A stretch of DNA of 64,000 bases. It comes from Moraxellaceae bacterium (GTDB lineage: Bacteria > Pseudomonadota > Gammaproteobacteria > Pseudomonadales > Moraxellaceae). The stretch covers positions 1 through 64,000 of the forward strand of contig JAJUIK010000003.1 of assembly GCA_029267635.1 (NCBI GenBank), written 5' to 3'. Positions 23,974 to 34,767 of this stretch are shown here, one piece after another (the stretch's first letter is position 1; the number at the start of each line of letters is the position of its first letter). The notes under the pieces were generated by a model. The model was not told where the DNA came from. It worked only from the letters and a program-made list of their open reading frames with translations, and ran no database searches. The position numbers and the translations under genes were made by a program.

Positions 23974-24522
23974 TTACATCATCAAGGTTTTCTGTACTTC
24001 AACTGAGGCAATTAAAGTCTCAATCATCAGCAGTACATCATCTTTTTGTCTGGCATCTACTGCAAACAATGGGTAACTGCACTGTTGTACCTGCATCCAG
24101 TCACGATAAACCTTGAGCATCTGGTCATCCTGCTGGTCTAGATGGGTAATCCCAATGACAATGTTGTTGCTATAAGCTTGGAATGCATCTAAATAAAACT
24201 GTAAATCTTGTAAACGCTCTGCACGGGTATGGTCAATCAGAATAACGATGCCAATGGCACCCTTACAGACAATGGACCACATAAAATCAAAACGATCTTG
24301 GCCAGGTGTTCCATACAGTCCAATTTTGGTGTCATCATCCAGTACAATTTCACCATAATCGATGCCAACGGTTGTTAAATATTTGCTATGGGCTTCTGTA
24401 TCCGTATTGACGGCTTCGGTCCCAATGACGGGAATGTCTGACAGCACTTGAATGGCTGCTGATTTTCCGGCTCCCATCGTCCCACCGAAAACAATTTTAT
24501 ACTGCTGTAAAATCATAGGCAT
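23974..24522 (-). CDS. Small Ras-like GTPase (MglA-like)
   Basis: 182 aa. Walker A is GTMGAGKS at residues 14-21. A G2-type Thr lies in TTVGIDYG (about 51-57). The switch II motif is GTPGQDRF (71-78), so the usual Asp of DxxG is replaced by Gly. G4 is THLD (126-129) instead of NKxD. These changes occur in prokaryotic MglA-type GTPases, which switch polarity, motility or signalling in other bacteria. It heads a leftward cluster with two Roadblock proteins and one helper. The start at 24522 has no clear ribosome-binding site; the ATG at 24516 is the alternative. Confidence 0.85.
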   Translation of the reverse strand: MPMILQQYKIVFGGTMGAGKSAAIQVLSDIPVIGTEAVNTDTEAHSKYLTTVGIDYGEIVLDDDTKIGLYGTPGQDRFDFMWSIVCKGAIGIVILIDHTRAERLQDLQFYLDAFQAYSNNIVIGITHLDQQDDQMLKVYRDWMQVQQCSYPLFAVDARQKDDVLLMIETLIASVEVQKTLMM

Positions 24523-24562
24523 TTATGATCAAAAAATGTGATCCGTCACATAAGATGGCGAG

Positions 24563-24590
24563 ATTATATTTGCACCACATAAAATTACAA
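24563..24590 (-). promoter_or_regulatory. Sigma-70 promoter of the GTPase cluster
   Basis: On the minus strand TTGTAA (24585-24590) and TATAAT (24563-24568) are separated by 16 bases, about 40 bases before the GTPase start. The consensus -10 makes this a convincing housekeeping promoter. Confidence 0.65.
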
Positions 24591-25258
24591 ATATCATATT
24601 GATTCAAAATTACATATTAATTTAATTAGGTTTTTTTAATTTTAATTATCTTATAAACTTATATAGTGATTATAATATGATCATTTTAAAAATAATTCCT
24701 TTAATAAAGTATAGGTTTATTTGCTTTAAGTTTTATTAGTGTGACTTGTTTCACATATTTATTGGGTGGGCATTTTAGAGGAAGAAATAGCATGTCTGAG
24801 GAAGAGAGTGGCAAAAAGTGAAAAGAATTGATGAATGATTCTCATTTAAAGTATGCTAGATTCATGGTTAGATAAACTTAATAACTCAGTCATTTAAGTA
24901 GAATTTTTAGGCTGTTTGTATGATTTAGGACGACTTGGTTAATAAGGGATTTAAAGTGGAGAATAAGTCTTAGCGCGGCTTGGTGGGCTGAAAATAGAGA
25001 TCTTTTCATAACTTACTCTGCTTTTTACGGTTCTAGATGAGGAACGTACAGCTCCATGACTCAATTTAAGTGAGGGTAACATGCGCTGTCACCTCTTTTT
25101 TTGGGGGGGGGACATTGCTCCGCATGGGGAATAAAAGGTTGTCCCGAGAGATTAAAATAATAAACAGTCTATTGCATGCGCTTTGCTTCAGCGAACAGAA
25201 AGGTGGGTGATGCGACATTTAAATCCACTATAATTTTTCTTTTGCTTTGAGCTTCGCG
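24591..25258. other. Long intergenic region before the J-domain gene
   Basis: About 670 bases without a recognisable gene between divergent transcription units. It contains a nine-codon frame at 24792-24821 with a good AGAGGAAG site, and a run of seven T followed by nine G at 25096-25111. A TATAAT element at 25229-25234 precedes the J-domain gene. The region is A+T-rich in its left half. It may hide a small RNA, but nothing identifies one. Confidence 0.4.
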
Positions 25259-26317
25259 ATGTCTCTCGATTTAAAAACCACCGTGCAGCCAGACGCAGCG
25301 CTTTCGCCGCAGCAGAGAAAGCTCAATCGCCTGATTGAAAAAATTGAACAGCAAAAGATTGAACTAGCCGCATGGCAACAAGCAAAAACCGAAATTCAGC
25401 AGTATGCACGGCAAACTCTGGTGCCCTTCTATCACGAATTGCAGGTGATTTTATTTCAGCAGCTTGAACAGTTGTGGCACAGCTTGCAGAGCAATGATTT
25501 TTCCAAAGCCGACATGGCACAGCTTGACGATAAAATACAATCTCTCGCAGCTCTTTTAAAAGACTCACAAGCACTGTCCGAGCAGCAGTTAAGCACAGTC
25601 GATGAGCTTTATACTTTTTATCAGCAGCATGCTGAATATGAACAAGCGAAAAAAGCCAGGAAGAAAGCATCCCCTGCAACAGAGGCTATTTTTGAACGGA
25701 CTGAATCAGAGCCAGATGAGGGCTTTGGCGAATTTGATGAACTGGATGATTGGGATCATGCACAACACCAGCGTGAACGTGAACAAGCCAAACTGCAACG
25801 CCAGCAAGAGAAACGTGAGCAAGCACAAAAAATGGCAGAGCAGTCGCTGAAAACCGTATATTTGAAAATCGCTGCCGTGATTCATCCTGACCGTGAACAA
25901 GATGAAATTAAGAAACTCGAAAAAACCGAACTGCTACAACATGCCAATGCAGCCTATGAACAGCAGGATTTGTTTTATTTGCTCAAACTGCAAATACAGC
26001 TTGAGCAAAATAGAGGGGCAACACAAAAAGGTTTAACTGCCGAGCAAATTAAGTTTTATAAGCTCGCGCTGGATGCACAAAGTCAGCAGTTAGATAGTCA
26101 AATAGATGACATTATTGCTTCACTGAATTGGACGAAAAAAGCCAAAGCAGTGGCTCAAAAATCTAAAGCAGGAAAGGTTCAAATTCCAGATTTGTATAAA
26201 CAGATTGATGCGGATACTGCAGATTTAAAACAGCAGGTGAAAGTGGAAAAGGAACGGCTTAAGTATATAAGCCGGGTGAAAGGATTGGAGATGTTGTTGG
26301 AAAATGGAGCGCTTTAA
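25259..26317 (+). CDS. J-domain protein (DnaJ-like co-chaperone or scaffold)
   Basis: 352 aa from the ATG at 25259; the open frame also has a TTG four codons upstream. Most of the protein is helical and rich in Gln, Glu and Lys. The J-domain is internal, around residues 200-245: LKTVYLKIAAVIHPDREQ, then a helix and LLQHANAAYEQQDLFYLLKLQ. HPD is intact, so it should stimulate DnaK ATPase. The long coiled flanks (KIEQQKIELAAWQQAKTEI, and a basic linker REREQAKLQRQQEKREQAQ) replace the Gly/Phe and zinc regions of DnaJ. The client is unknown. Confidence 0.75.
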   Translation: MSLDLKTTVQPDAALSPQQRKLNRLIEKIEQQKIELAAWQQAKTEIQQYARQTLVPFYHELQVILFQQLEQLWHSLQSNDFSKADMAQLDDKIQSLAALLKDSQALSEQQLSTVDELYTFYQQHAEYEQAKKARKKASPATEAIFERTESEPDEGFGEFDELDDWDHAQHQREREQAKLQRQQEKREQAQKMAEQSLKTVYLKIAAVIHPDREQDEIKKLEKTELLQHANAAYEQQDLFYLLKLQIQLEQNRGATQKGLTAEQIKFYKLALDAQSQQLDSQIDDIIASLNWTKKAKAVAQKSKAGKVQIPDLYKQIDADTADLKQQVKVEKERLKYISRVKGLEMLLENGAL

Positions 26318-26328
26318 TTCTTTTAATA

Positions 26329-26372
26329 ACCTCTCCCTAACCCTCACTTGGAAGGAGAGGAGTAGAGAGGGG
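26329..26372. repeat. Inverted repeat between convergent genes
   Basis: CCTCTCC (26330-26336) pairs with GGAGAGG (26354-26360), and AGAGAGGGG follows. Such purine/pyrimidine inverted repeats (CCTCTCCCTAACCCT type) are common between Acinetobacter genes as short interspersed palindromes, which is general knowledge of the genus. Here it lies between the J-domain gene and the TOPRIM gene and may end transcription from both sides. Confidence 0.5.
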
Positions 26373-26375
26373 TAA

Positions 26376-27494
26376 TTATGACAATCTAACTTTCGATAGA
26401 GCACAAGATAGCCAAAATACTGTTTCACCAATATCTAACCATTCTTTATTTGTTGAATCATTCTTTATGATTTCAAATGATTTATGATGGCTTTGTAATT
26501 TAAGAAAATTAATTACGTGATCTAGTGTATTTGCATTGCTTGTCTCTAATAGTACACAATTTTTGCCACTGTGCTGTGTGTGAATTTCACAATTTTCTTT
26601 TTCATCTACTTTACAGTCTTTAATAATATTTTTCTCTTTAAGAAAATTAATGAGATTTGTCCAAAATAAATATTTGGGTGTGTTTTCTCCTAAATTATTA
26701 TAAAATTTTTTGGTAAGACCAAGTTTAAGATCTATATATGGATAAAAACTAATTTTAGATTCTTGTTCTAAGTCTCTTAAAAATCTTAAATTTTCATATG
26801 GAATATTTGGAGTTTGATCTAATAGACTTCTCGGTATTAAGTTCTCTGCTTCACGACAATGAGTGTGTGAAAAGAATGATATCCATATATTTGTATTAAT
26901 TAGATTCTGACATTTTGTTGCATTTTCGCTCAAATTACATAACGGTGATAATTTATCACTATCTTTAAAACAGAAGATAAATTCTTGCATTTTTTTTAAT
27001 TGGTTTTCTAATTCACCTGTTATTGTAGTTCCACCACCACCCTGGAAATGGTTAGATATTTTTAATATTGAAGAATATTTACTCTGGATTAAATAGTGCT
27101 CAGCTGCATAATTTAAAAACTCAGAATCACTGAGGTTTTCTGCTAGTATTAAAATCCCTCTTGAAAGAAAACCTGGTTGAACTTTAGATATGTCAATAAT
27201 CCATTTCCCTTTAGAGTTATTTATATCAGTTGTTTGTGAGGTGATTATTATTTTATATGGAATAGTATTATAAAAAGACTGATTCATAGCATAATTTTTA
27301 TATGCTATTAAAGCAGATTCTCTAGCTGGTCTTGATAAATCAGTACACTTTGATAGCCTTTTTAATAAATCTCTTTTTCCGCTTAAAACAAAATATCCTT
27401 TATAAAAACCATCTAATAAATAACCTAAGTTTATGAGGTTATCAGAGTTATTAAAATCTAGGGTTTCTAGTGAATCGTCCAAATAGATATACAC
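26376..27494 (-). CDS. TOPRIM-like protein paired with an AAA ATPase (candidate defence effector)
   Basis: 372 aa, not recognisable at full length. Four segments fit a TOPRIM/OLD-nuclease order: an acidic Glu in ILILAENLSDSEFL (E119), a glycine loop NHFQGGGGTTI (about 149-157), an acidic pair KDSD (D178/D180) after a strand EFIFCF, and REAENLIP (214-221), the RExEN-type signature of DUF4435 and OLD TOPRIM proteins. Metal-dependent nuclease activity is inferred from these residues. The N-terminal 110 residues and C-terminal 130 residues have no known match. The gene follows the AAA ATPase by 31 bases and is strikingly A+T-rich. Confidence 0.65.
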   Translation of the reverse strand: MYIYLDDSLETLDFNNSDNLINLGYLLDGFYKGYFVLSGKRDLLKRLSKCTDLSRPARESALIAYKNYAMNQSFYNTIPYKIIITSQTTDINNSKGKWIIDISKVQPGFLSRGILILAENLSDSEFLNYAAEHYLIQSKYSSILKISNHFQGGGGTTITGELENQLKKMQEFIFCFKDSDKLSPLCNLSENATKCQNLINTNIWISFFSHTHCREAENLIPRSLLDQTPNIPYENLRFLRDLEQESKISFYPYIDLKLGLTKKFYNNLGENTPKYLFWTNLINFLKEKNIIKDCKVDEKENCEIHTQHSGKNCVLLETSNANTLDHVINFLKLQSHHKSFEIIKNDSTNKEWLDIGETVFWLSCALSKVRLS

Positions 27495-27525
27495 AACAAA
27501 ATCTCAATTAAACTATAATGAAAAC

Positions 27526-29061
27526 TTAGTTAAAGAAACCAAATGGCCAATTTTCAAGAATTCCTTCTTCATTAAATGTAGAATGAATGATATTTGTTTG
27601 ATCGGACTCATTGTCGAATATTAATATCTGGACATCTTCGGAATCTAAAGCTCCATCTTCAATTAGTTCTCCAAGTCTATTTATTAAATGTGGACTATGA
27701 GTTTCATATATAAAGTTATATTTTCTATTTAAATCTTTAAGTTGATTAATAATATCAACCGTAATGTCTGCTATTTTAGCTTGGTAGGCAGGATGCAAGT
27801 GAAGTTCAGGTTGTTCTACGACTAAACAGCCTTGATCTTCATTTTTATTGTTATAAACTGAACTCCATAATTGTAAAATTACAGGCAAAAGTTGAGAGTA
27901 ACCAACGCCTAAATCCGCTAGATTAATAGTTTCTCTTGTATCTTTGTTCATGATTAAGTGGAGTGAGATATGTCCAGTACTGTCTTCTGTTGAAAATTCT
28001 AGATCAAAATATTTTTTAATTAATTCCTTTAATTTTATGTGTTTATGGTTTTCTAAGAGAAACATGGCAATATTTGAACCTTTGGAATCTACCTCATCGA
28101 TAGCTAATTCTTGTTTTCTATAATAGCGCTGAGCAGTTGCCCGAAGTGGTTCGAGATATCTTACTTGCGAAAAAAAAGAAGATATTGATACATTATAAAA
28201 ATTAAGAATGTTTTCTATATTGGAAATTATATAAATTTCCTTCAATTCAAGAATTTGTTCCTCTGAAATTCCTATTTTTTTAAAAGACTGTATATCATAA
28301 TCTTTTAATAAAGACTCATCTAATAGCTCGATGACTTTTTCTAAATTTTTTTTATTAATAAGCCCTTTAAAACTTTTCTCCACGAGTATTGGAAACAGAA
28401 AGTTGCTATTCTTTATATAGAAATCAAAAAATTTTTCTAATTTGAAAATTGAGCCTTTAGATTGTTCAGGTTTTAGATCTATAGATATATTTGGTAAAAT
28501 TTGTCTTTGTTCAATTTTATAAAATTCATCAATATCTAATTCGTATGGACGATCATTTACTGTGGCATAAATTTTATTAGATTTTGGTTTTATTATAAAT
28601 TCTACATGGTCATTCAAGATATCAATGTTAACGGTGTATTGTGGGTCTTTGCTATCTATATCAACAAGATTGATGGAAATTTCTGTATTTATTTTTTTAT
28701 TCTCAATATGACTAAAAACATTTTTATTTAAGTCTCTAGCTATTAGTCTACGAGAACTAAAGATACGTAAGTAATCAAAATGTTCCATTTCAATATTAAA
28801 AGAGAACGTAATGCCATCTTCAATACTTTTTTTATTAATCGATGTATGAAAGTCACCAAAATCTACTAAACGACCATACCATAATATAGGTGATTTTTTT
28901 TGTGCTTCGCAACTTTGTCGTAATAATGGAAATGATCTAGCAAAGGTACTTTTACCCACACTATTACGTCCAACTAGTATAGTTAAAGGTTTTAAGTTAA
29001 TAAAACCAGTATCTTTCAAACTTCTTAAATTTTGTATTCTTATCGAATTTAATTGACTCAT
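27526..29061 (-). CDS. AAA family ATPase with DUF3696, OLD-like (candidate defence sensor)
   Basis: 511 aa. Walker A is GRNSVGKST (31-39) in an ABC/SMC-type start LNSIRIQNLRSLKDTG. RYLEPLRATAQRYYR lies near 300-315, and an ABC signature-like stretch LADLGVGYSQLLPVIL lies near 381-396. Walker B is LVVEQPELHLHP (413-424), and ETHSPHLINRL (453-463) carries the switch His. The end NEEGILENWPFGFF is typical of DUF3696. Such ATPases pair with TOPRIM, HNH or other effectors in anti-phage systems. The ribosome-binding site GAGGGG lies in the 3' arm of the valS terminator hairpin. Foreign composition: 15 G/C in the 60 bases from 28381, against 30 in the 60 from 30001 in valS. Confidence 0.85.
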   Translation of the reverse strand: MSQLNSIRIQNLRSLKDTGFINLKPLTILVGRNSVGKSTFARSFPLLRQSCEAQKKSPILWYGRLVDFGDFHTSINKKSIEDGITFSFNIEMEHFDYLRIFSSRRLIARDLNKNVFSHIENKKINTEISINLVDIDSKDPQYTVNIDILNDHVEFIIKPKSNKIYATVNDRPYELDIDEFYKIEQRQILPNISIDLKPEQSKGSIFKLEKFFDFYIKNSNFLFPILVEKSFKGLINKKNLEKVIELLDESLLKDYDIQSFKKIGISEEQILELKEIYIISNIENILNFYNVSISSFFSQVRYLEPLRATAQRYYRKQELAIDEVDSKGSNIAMFLLENHKHIKLKELIKKYFDLEFSTEDSTGHISLHLIMNKDTRETINLADLGVGYSQLLPVILQLWSSVYNNKNEDQGCLVVEQPELHLHPAYQAKIADITVDIINQLKDLNRKYNFIYETHSPHLINRLGELIEDGALDSEDVQILIFDNESDQTNIIHSTFNEEGILENWPFGFFN

Positions 29062-29089
29062 AAAAAAATCCCCTCAAATTGGAGGGGAT
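29062..29089 (-). terminator. valS terminator, also overlapping the ribosome-binding site of the AAA gene
   Basis: On the minus strand an 8-bp stem ATCCCCTC / GAGGGGAT with a 6-base loop is followed by seven T, then directly by the AAA gene ATG. The GAGGGG in the 3' arm is the only ribosome-binding site for that gene, 8 bases before its start. Termination of valS and translation of the AAA gene therefore share one element. Confidence 0.8.
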
Positions 29090-29121
29090 ATTAGCTTAAT
29101 TTTTATATACTTAGCAACAAA

Positions 29122-32016
<2,895 letters not shown>

Positions 32017-32427
32017 AGTCAGAACAGATCAAAAGTGAATAAAAAATTGCAGCTATTGTAGCAAAAATTCATTCGAATTTAAGGAGAGAAACCGAGCAAA
32101 ACACGTTTTGCTCAGCACAGCACTTGTCTATATCAGCAACTTTCGATTTTCAATGGTCAATCTGGGGAGAGAAAGCACTCATTTTTTACAAGAAATGTTC
32201 TTGAAGCGATTTTTAGTGTCGAAGTGTGAGCCATCCATTAATATGCTGCGCAAGATATCTATCTGAATGCTTAATGATGATGAGTAAGGACGAAATCTAC
32301 TTGGTGCATTAACAGTCATGAGGATTTGGAGTATAAACGTGGAGCAATATGGGCTGATGTGAGGGTCTACCGGGATCTGAATCCTATGACGATGACTTCA
32401 GCCTTGATCTATTTCAACGGGGGAGAT
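32017..32427. other. Divergent control region between valS and the SDR gene
   Basis: 411 bases without a gene. A 20-bp palindrome GAGCAAAACACGTTTTGCTC lies at 32093-32112. The remaining sequence shows no clear RNA gene. An in-frame upstream extension of the SDR reading frame (from 32326) exists but is not supported, since the strong GGGGGAGA site lies directly before 32428. Confidence 0.45.
32093..32112. promoter_or_regulatory. 20-bp palindrome upstream of valS
   Basis: Nine-base arms, GAGCAAAAC and GTTTTGCTC, are separated by two bases. This looks like a dimeric regulator site, or a hairpin. Its distance to the valS start is about 77 bases, so it could also lie in the valS leader. Function is unknown. 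Confidence 0.4.
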
Positions 32428-33231
32428 ATGGCGCAGCAAGACTTAAGCAATCAGGTGGTATGGATTACCGGTGCTTCTTCAGGCTTGGGCAAGGCATTGG
32501 CACAAGCCTATGCGGCACGTGGTGCGCATCTGGTTTTGACGGCGCGCCGTTATGAAGAATTGGAAAAAGTACGTGCCAGTCTGCATCAGCCCGAGCAGCA
32601 TCTGTCGATTGTGGCGGATATTTGTGATGAACAGCAGGTGCTACAGGCTTATCAGCAAGTGCTGGCGGAAAAGGGTCGAATTGACTGGCTGATTAACAAT
32701 GCCGGACTGAGCCAGCGCGCCCTGATTCGCGATACCAGCATGCAGACCGAACGTGCGATTATGGAAGTGGACTATTTTTCCCAGGTTTTTCTGACCAAGA
32801 CCGTACTGCCGACCTTGCTCAAACAGCAATCCGGACGTGTGGTATTTATTTCCAGTGTCGCCGGTTTGCTGGGCACGCAATATCGCGCGACGTATTCTGC
32901 GGCGAAAGGTGCGATCCACATGTGGGCCAACAGCTTGCGTGCAGAAGTGAGTGAGCAGGGGATTGGAGTTTCGGTGATTTTTCCGGGCTTTGTCAAAACC
33001 AATGTGTCTTTTAATGCGCTCAATGGTGAAGGCCAACCACAAGGCCATCAGGACAGTGCTATTGAAAACGGACTTGAGCCGGAGGCATTTGCCGAGCAGA
33101 CCTTGAATGCCTTATTACGTGGTGAAGAATATATTGTGATTGGCGGTGCGAAAGAAAAGCTCGGGGTCTTCATTTCCCGTCTTTCACCGAAGTTACTGTA
33201 TAAGATGATTCGCAAAAGTAGCGTGAAATAA
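32428..33231 (+). CDS. Short-chain dehydrogenase/reductase (SDR)
   Basis: 267 aa from the ATG at 32428, which has GGGGGAGA immediately upstream. The NAD(P)-binding motif is GASSGLGKAL near residue 15. NNAGLSQRA and the catalytic YSAAK with a preceding Ser (VFISSVAGLLG) follow in order. The C-terminus FISRLSPKLLYKMIRKSSVK is basic, as in the membrane-associated DHRS7-like branch. The substrate is unknown. It stands alone, with its own terminator. Confidence 0.88.
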   Translation: MAQQDLSNQVVWITGASSGLGKALAQAYAARGAHLVLTARRYEELEKVRASLHQPEQHLSIVADICDEQQVLQAYQQVLAEKGRIDWLINNAGLSQRALIRDTSMQTERAIMEVDYFSQVFLTKTVLPTLLKQQSGRVVFISSVAGLLGTQYRATYSAAKGAIHMWANSLRAEVSEQGIGVSVIFPGFVKTNVSFNALNGEGQPQGHQDSAIENGLEPEAFAEQTLNALLRGEEYIVIGGAKEKLGVFISRLSPKLLYKMIRKSSVK

Positions 33232-33255
33232 GGACAAAGCCTCTGTTTCTAGCAT

Positions 33256-33288
33256 AAAAAAGCCAGCTGATCTTGCAACTGGCTTTTT
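33256..33288. terminator. Terminator between the SDR gene and adeK
   Basis: AGCCAG and CTGGCT arms are flanked by six A and five T. It can serve the rightward SDR gene and the leftward adeK, which are convergent. Confidence 0.8.
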
Positions 33289-33312
33289 GTTTTCGTGTGG
33301 AATGATGACGCG

Positions 33313-34767
33313 TTATTTGCTGCTCTGATTCAGCTCAGCCGTAGAGGGTTGATGCGTCACCTGATCAGCAGTGCTGGCTTTTACACCCCCACCGAGGACT
33401 TTGTACAGTTCGACCTGGTTGTTCAGATTGGCCTGTTCCAGTAACAGCAAGCCTTGTTCCGCTGCATATGCAGCGCGCTGTGCATCGAGAACAGTCAGAT
33501 AATTGTCAATCCCGGCACGGAAACGTGCATTGGCCAGTTTGTAGCTGCTATTGGTGGCATCCACTAAACGGCGCTGTGCATTTAAACGCTCGCCAATATT
33601 GGCACGCGTAGCCAAGGCATCATTAACTTCACGGAAAGCCGACTGAATCGATTTTTCATAATTGGCCAAGGCAATTTGCTGGTCCGTTTCAGAAATCTTG
33701 ATGTTGGCTTTGCGGGTGCCCCAGTCAAAGATCGGGATATCCAGACTTGGACCGACTGCCCAGACAAAAGAACCGGATTTGAACAAATCAGTCAGGTCAC
33801 TTGAAGCATAACCCGCAGAACCGGTCAGGCTGATGGTCGGGAACAGGTGTGCGCGAGCCGCACCAATATTGGCACCTGCTGCACTCAACCGATATTCCGC
33901 AGCTTTCACATCCGGACGGTTATTCAGCAAATCACTAGGTAAACCTGCAGCAAGAGCAGTCTGCTGAGTCACACGGTTGAGGCGCTGCTGTGGCAATAAG
34001 TTTGCAGGAACAGTTTGACCCACCAGCAGATTCAGCAGGTTTTGTGCCTGAGCCAGTTGTGTTTTGTAGTTGGCCACGTCATTGCGCGCAGTTTCTACTG
34101 AAATTTGCGCCTGACGGACGGGCAATTCGCTGTCGATCCCGACATCAAAACGCTTTTTGTTCAGGTTGTAGGATTCCAGTTGGGCCTGCAGGGTTTGCTG
34201 TGCCAGTTTCAGATTGGCATTGGCAAAAGAATAGCTCATCCAGGCCTGGGCAACCTGACCGATCAGGCTGATCTGCGTGGCATCTCGCGCACTTTGCGTC
34301 GCCAGGTAATTGTCCAGCGCATTGTCTTTCAAACTACGCACGCGTCCCCAGAAATCCAATTCATAAGCCGTCACACCCAGACCAACATTGTAGTTGGTCA
34401 CTGGGTTTTTCGTATTCAGGGTGTCCTGACGTAATACGCTACCACTGGCGCCAATGGTTGGTAACTGATTGTTTTCCGAAATCTGGTACTGCTGCTGTGC
34501 ACGCTGAATGTTCAGGGTCGCGGTACGCAGATCACGGTTATTGTTCAAGGCCAGCTGGATCACTTGCTGCAGACGTTGATCCGCGAAGAAATCCTGATAA
34601 CCCTGTTCGGCAATCGATTGCTTGCTGCCATTTGAGTTGCTGTAACTTGCCGGAATGTCGGCTTTCACCGCGGGTTCTGGGCCACGCATGCTTTGACAGG
34701 CGGTCAAAGCAAGCGCAAGTGCAGATACCGCAATGCCACGACCTAAAAACGATCCTCGTTTTTGCAT
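33313..34767 (-). CDS. adeK: AdeK, outer-membrane channel of the AdeIJK efflux pump
   Basis: 484 aa. A lipoprotein signal (ALALALTACQ) precedes two outer-membrane efflux (OEP) repeats with long helical hairpins, including NLLNLLVGQTVPANLLP, LNNRPDVKAAEYRLSAAGANIGAARAHLFPTISL and REVNDALATR. The sequence is close to A. baumannii AdeK. It forms the TolC-like exit duct. The ATG at 34767 is used, as in the family; a GTG at 34770 sits just ahead. The start overlaps the adeJ stop, and AGGAG lies 11 bases upstream. Confidence 0.96.
   Translation of the reverse strand: MQKRGSFLGRGIAVSALALALTACQSMRGPEPAVKADIPASYSNSNGSKQSIAEQGYQDFFADQRLQQVIQLALNNNRDLRTATLNIQRAQQQYQISENNQLPTIGASGSVLRQDTLNTKNPVTNYNVGLGVTAYELDFWGRVRSLKDNALDNYLATQSARDATQISLIGQVAQAWMSYSFANANLKLAQQTLQAQLESYNLNKKRFDVGIDSELPVRQAQISVETARNDVANYKTQLAQAQNLLNLLVGQTVPANLLPQQRLNRVTQQTALAAGLPSDLLNNRPDVKAAEYRLSAAGANIGAARAHLFPTISLTGSAGYASSDLTDLFKSGSFVWAVGPSLDIPIFDWGTRKANIKISETDQQIALANYEKSIQSAFREVNDALATRANIGERLNAQRRLVDATNSSYKLANARFRAGIDNYLTVLDAQRAAYAAEQGLLLLEQANLNNQVELYKVLGGGVKASTADQVTHQPSTAELNQSSK

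Noticed and set aside
26329-26372. Insertion-sequence end near the border of the AAA/TOPRIM module
   Set aside because: Only short CCTCTCC/GGAGAGG arms are present, no transposase gene and no matching terminal repeat at the other border.
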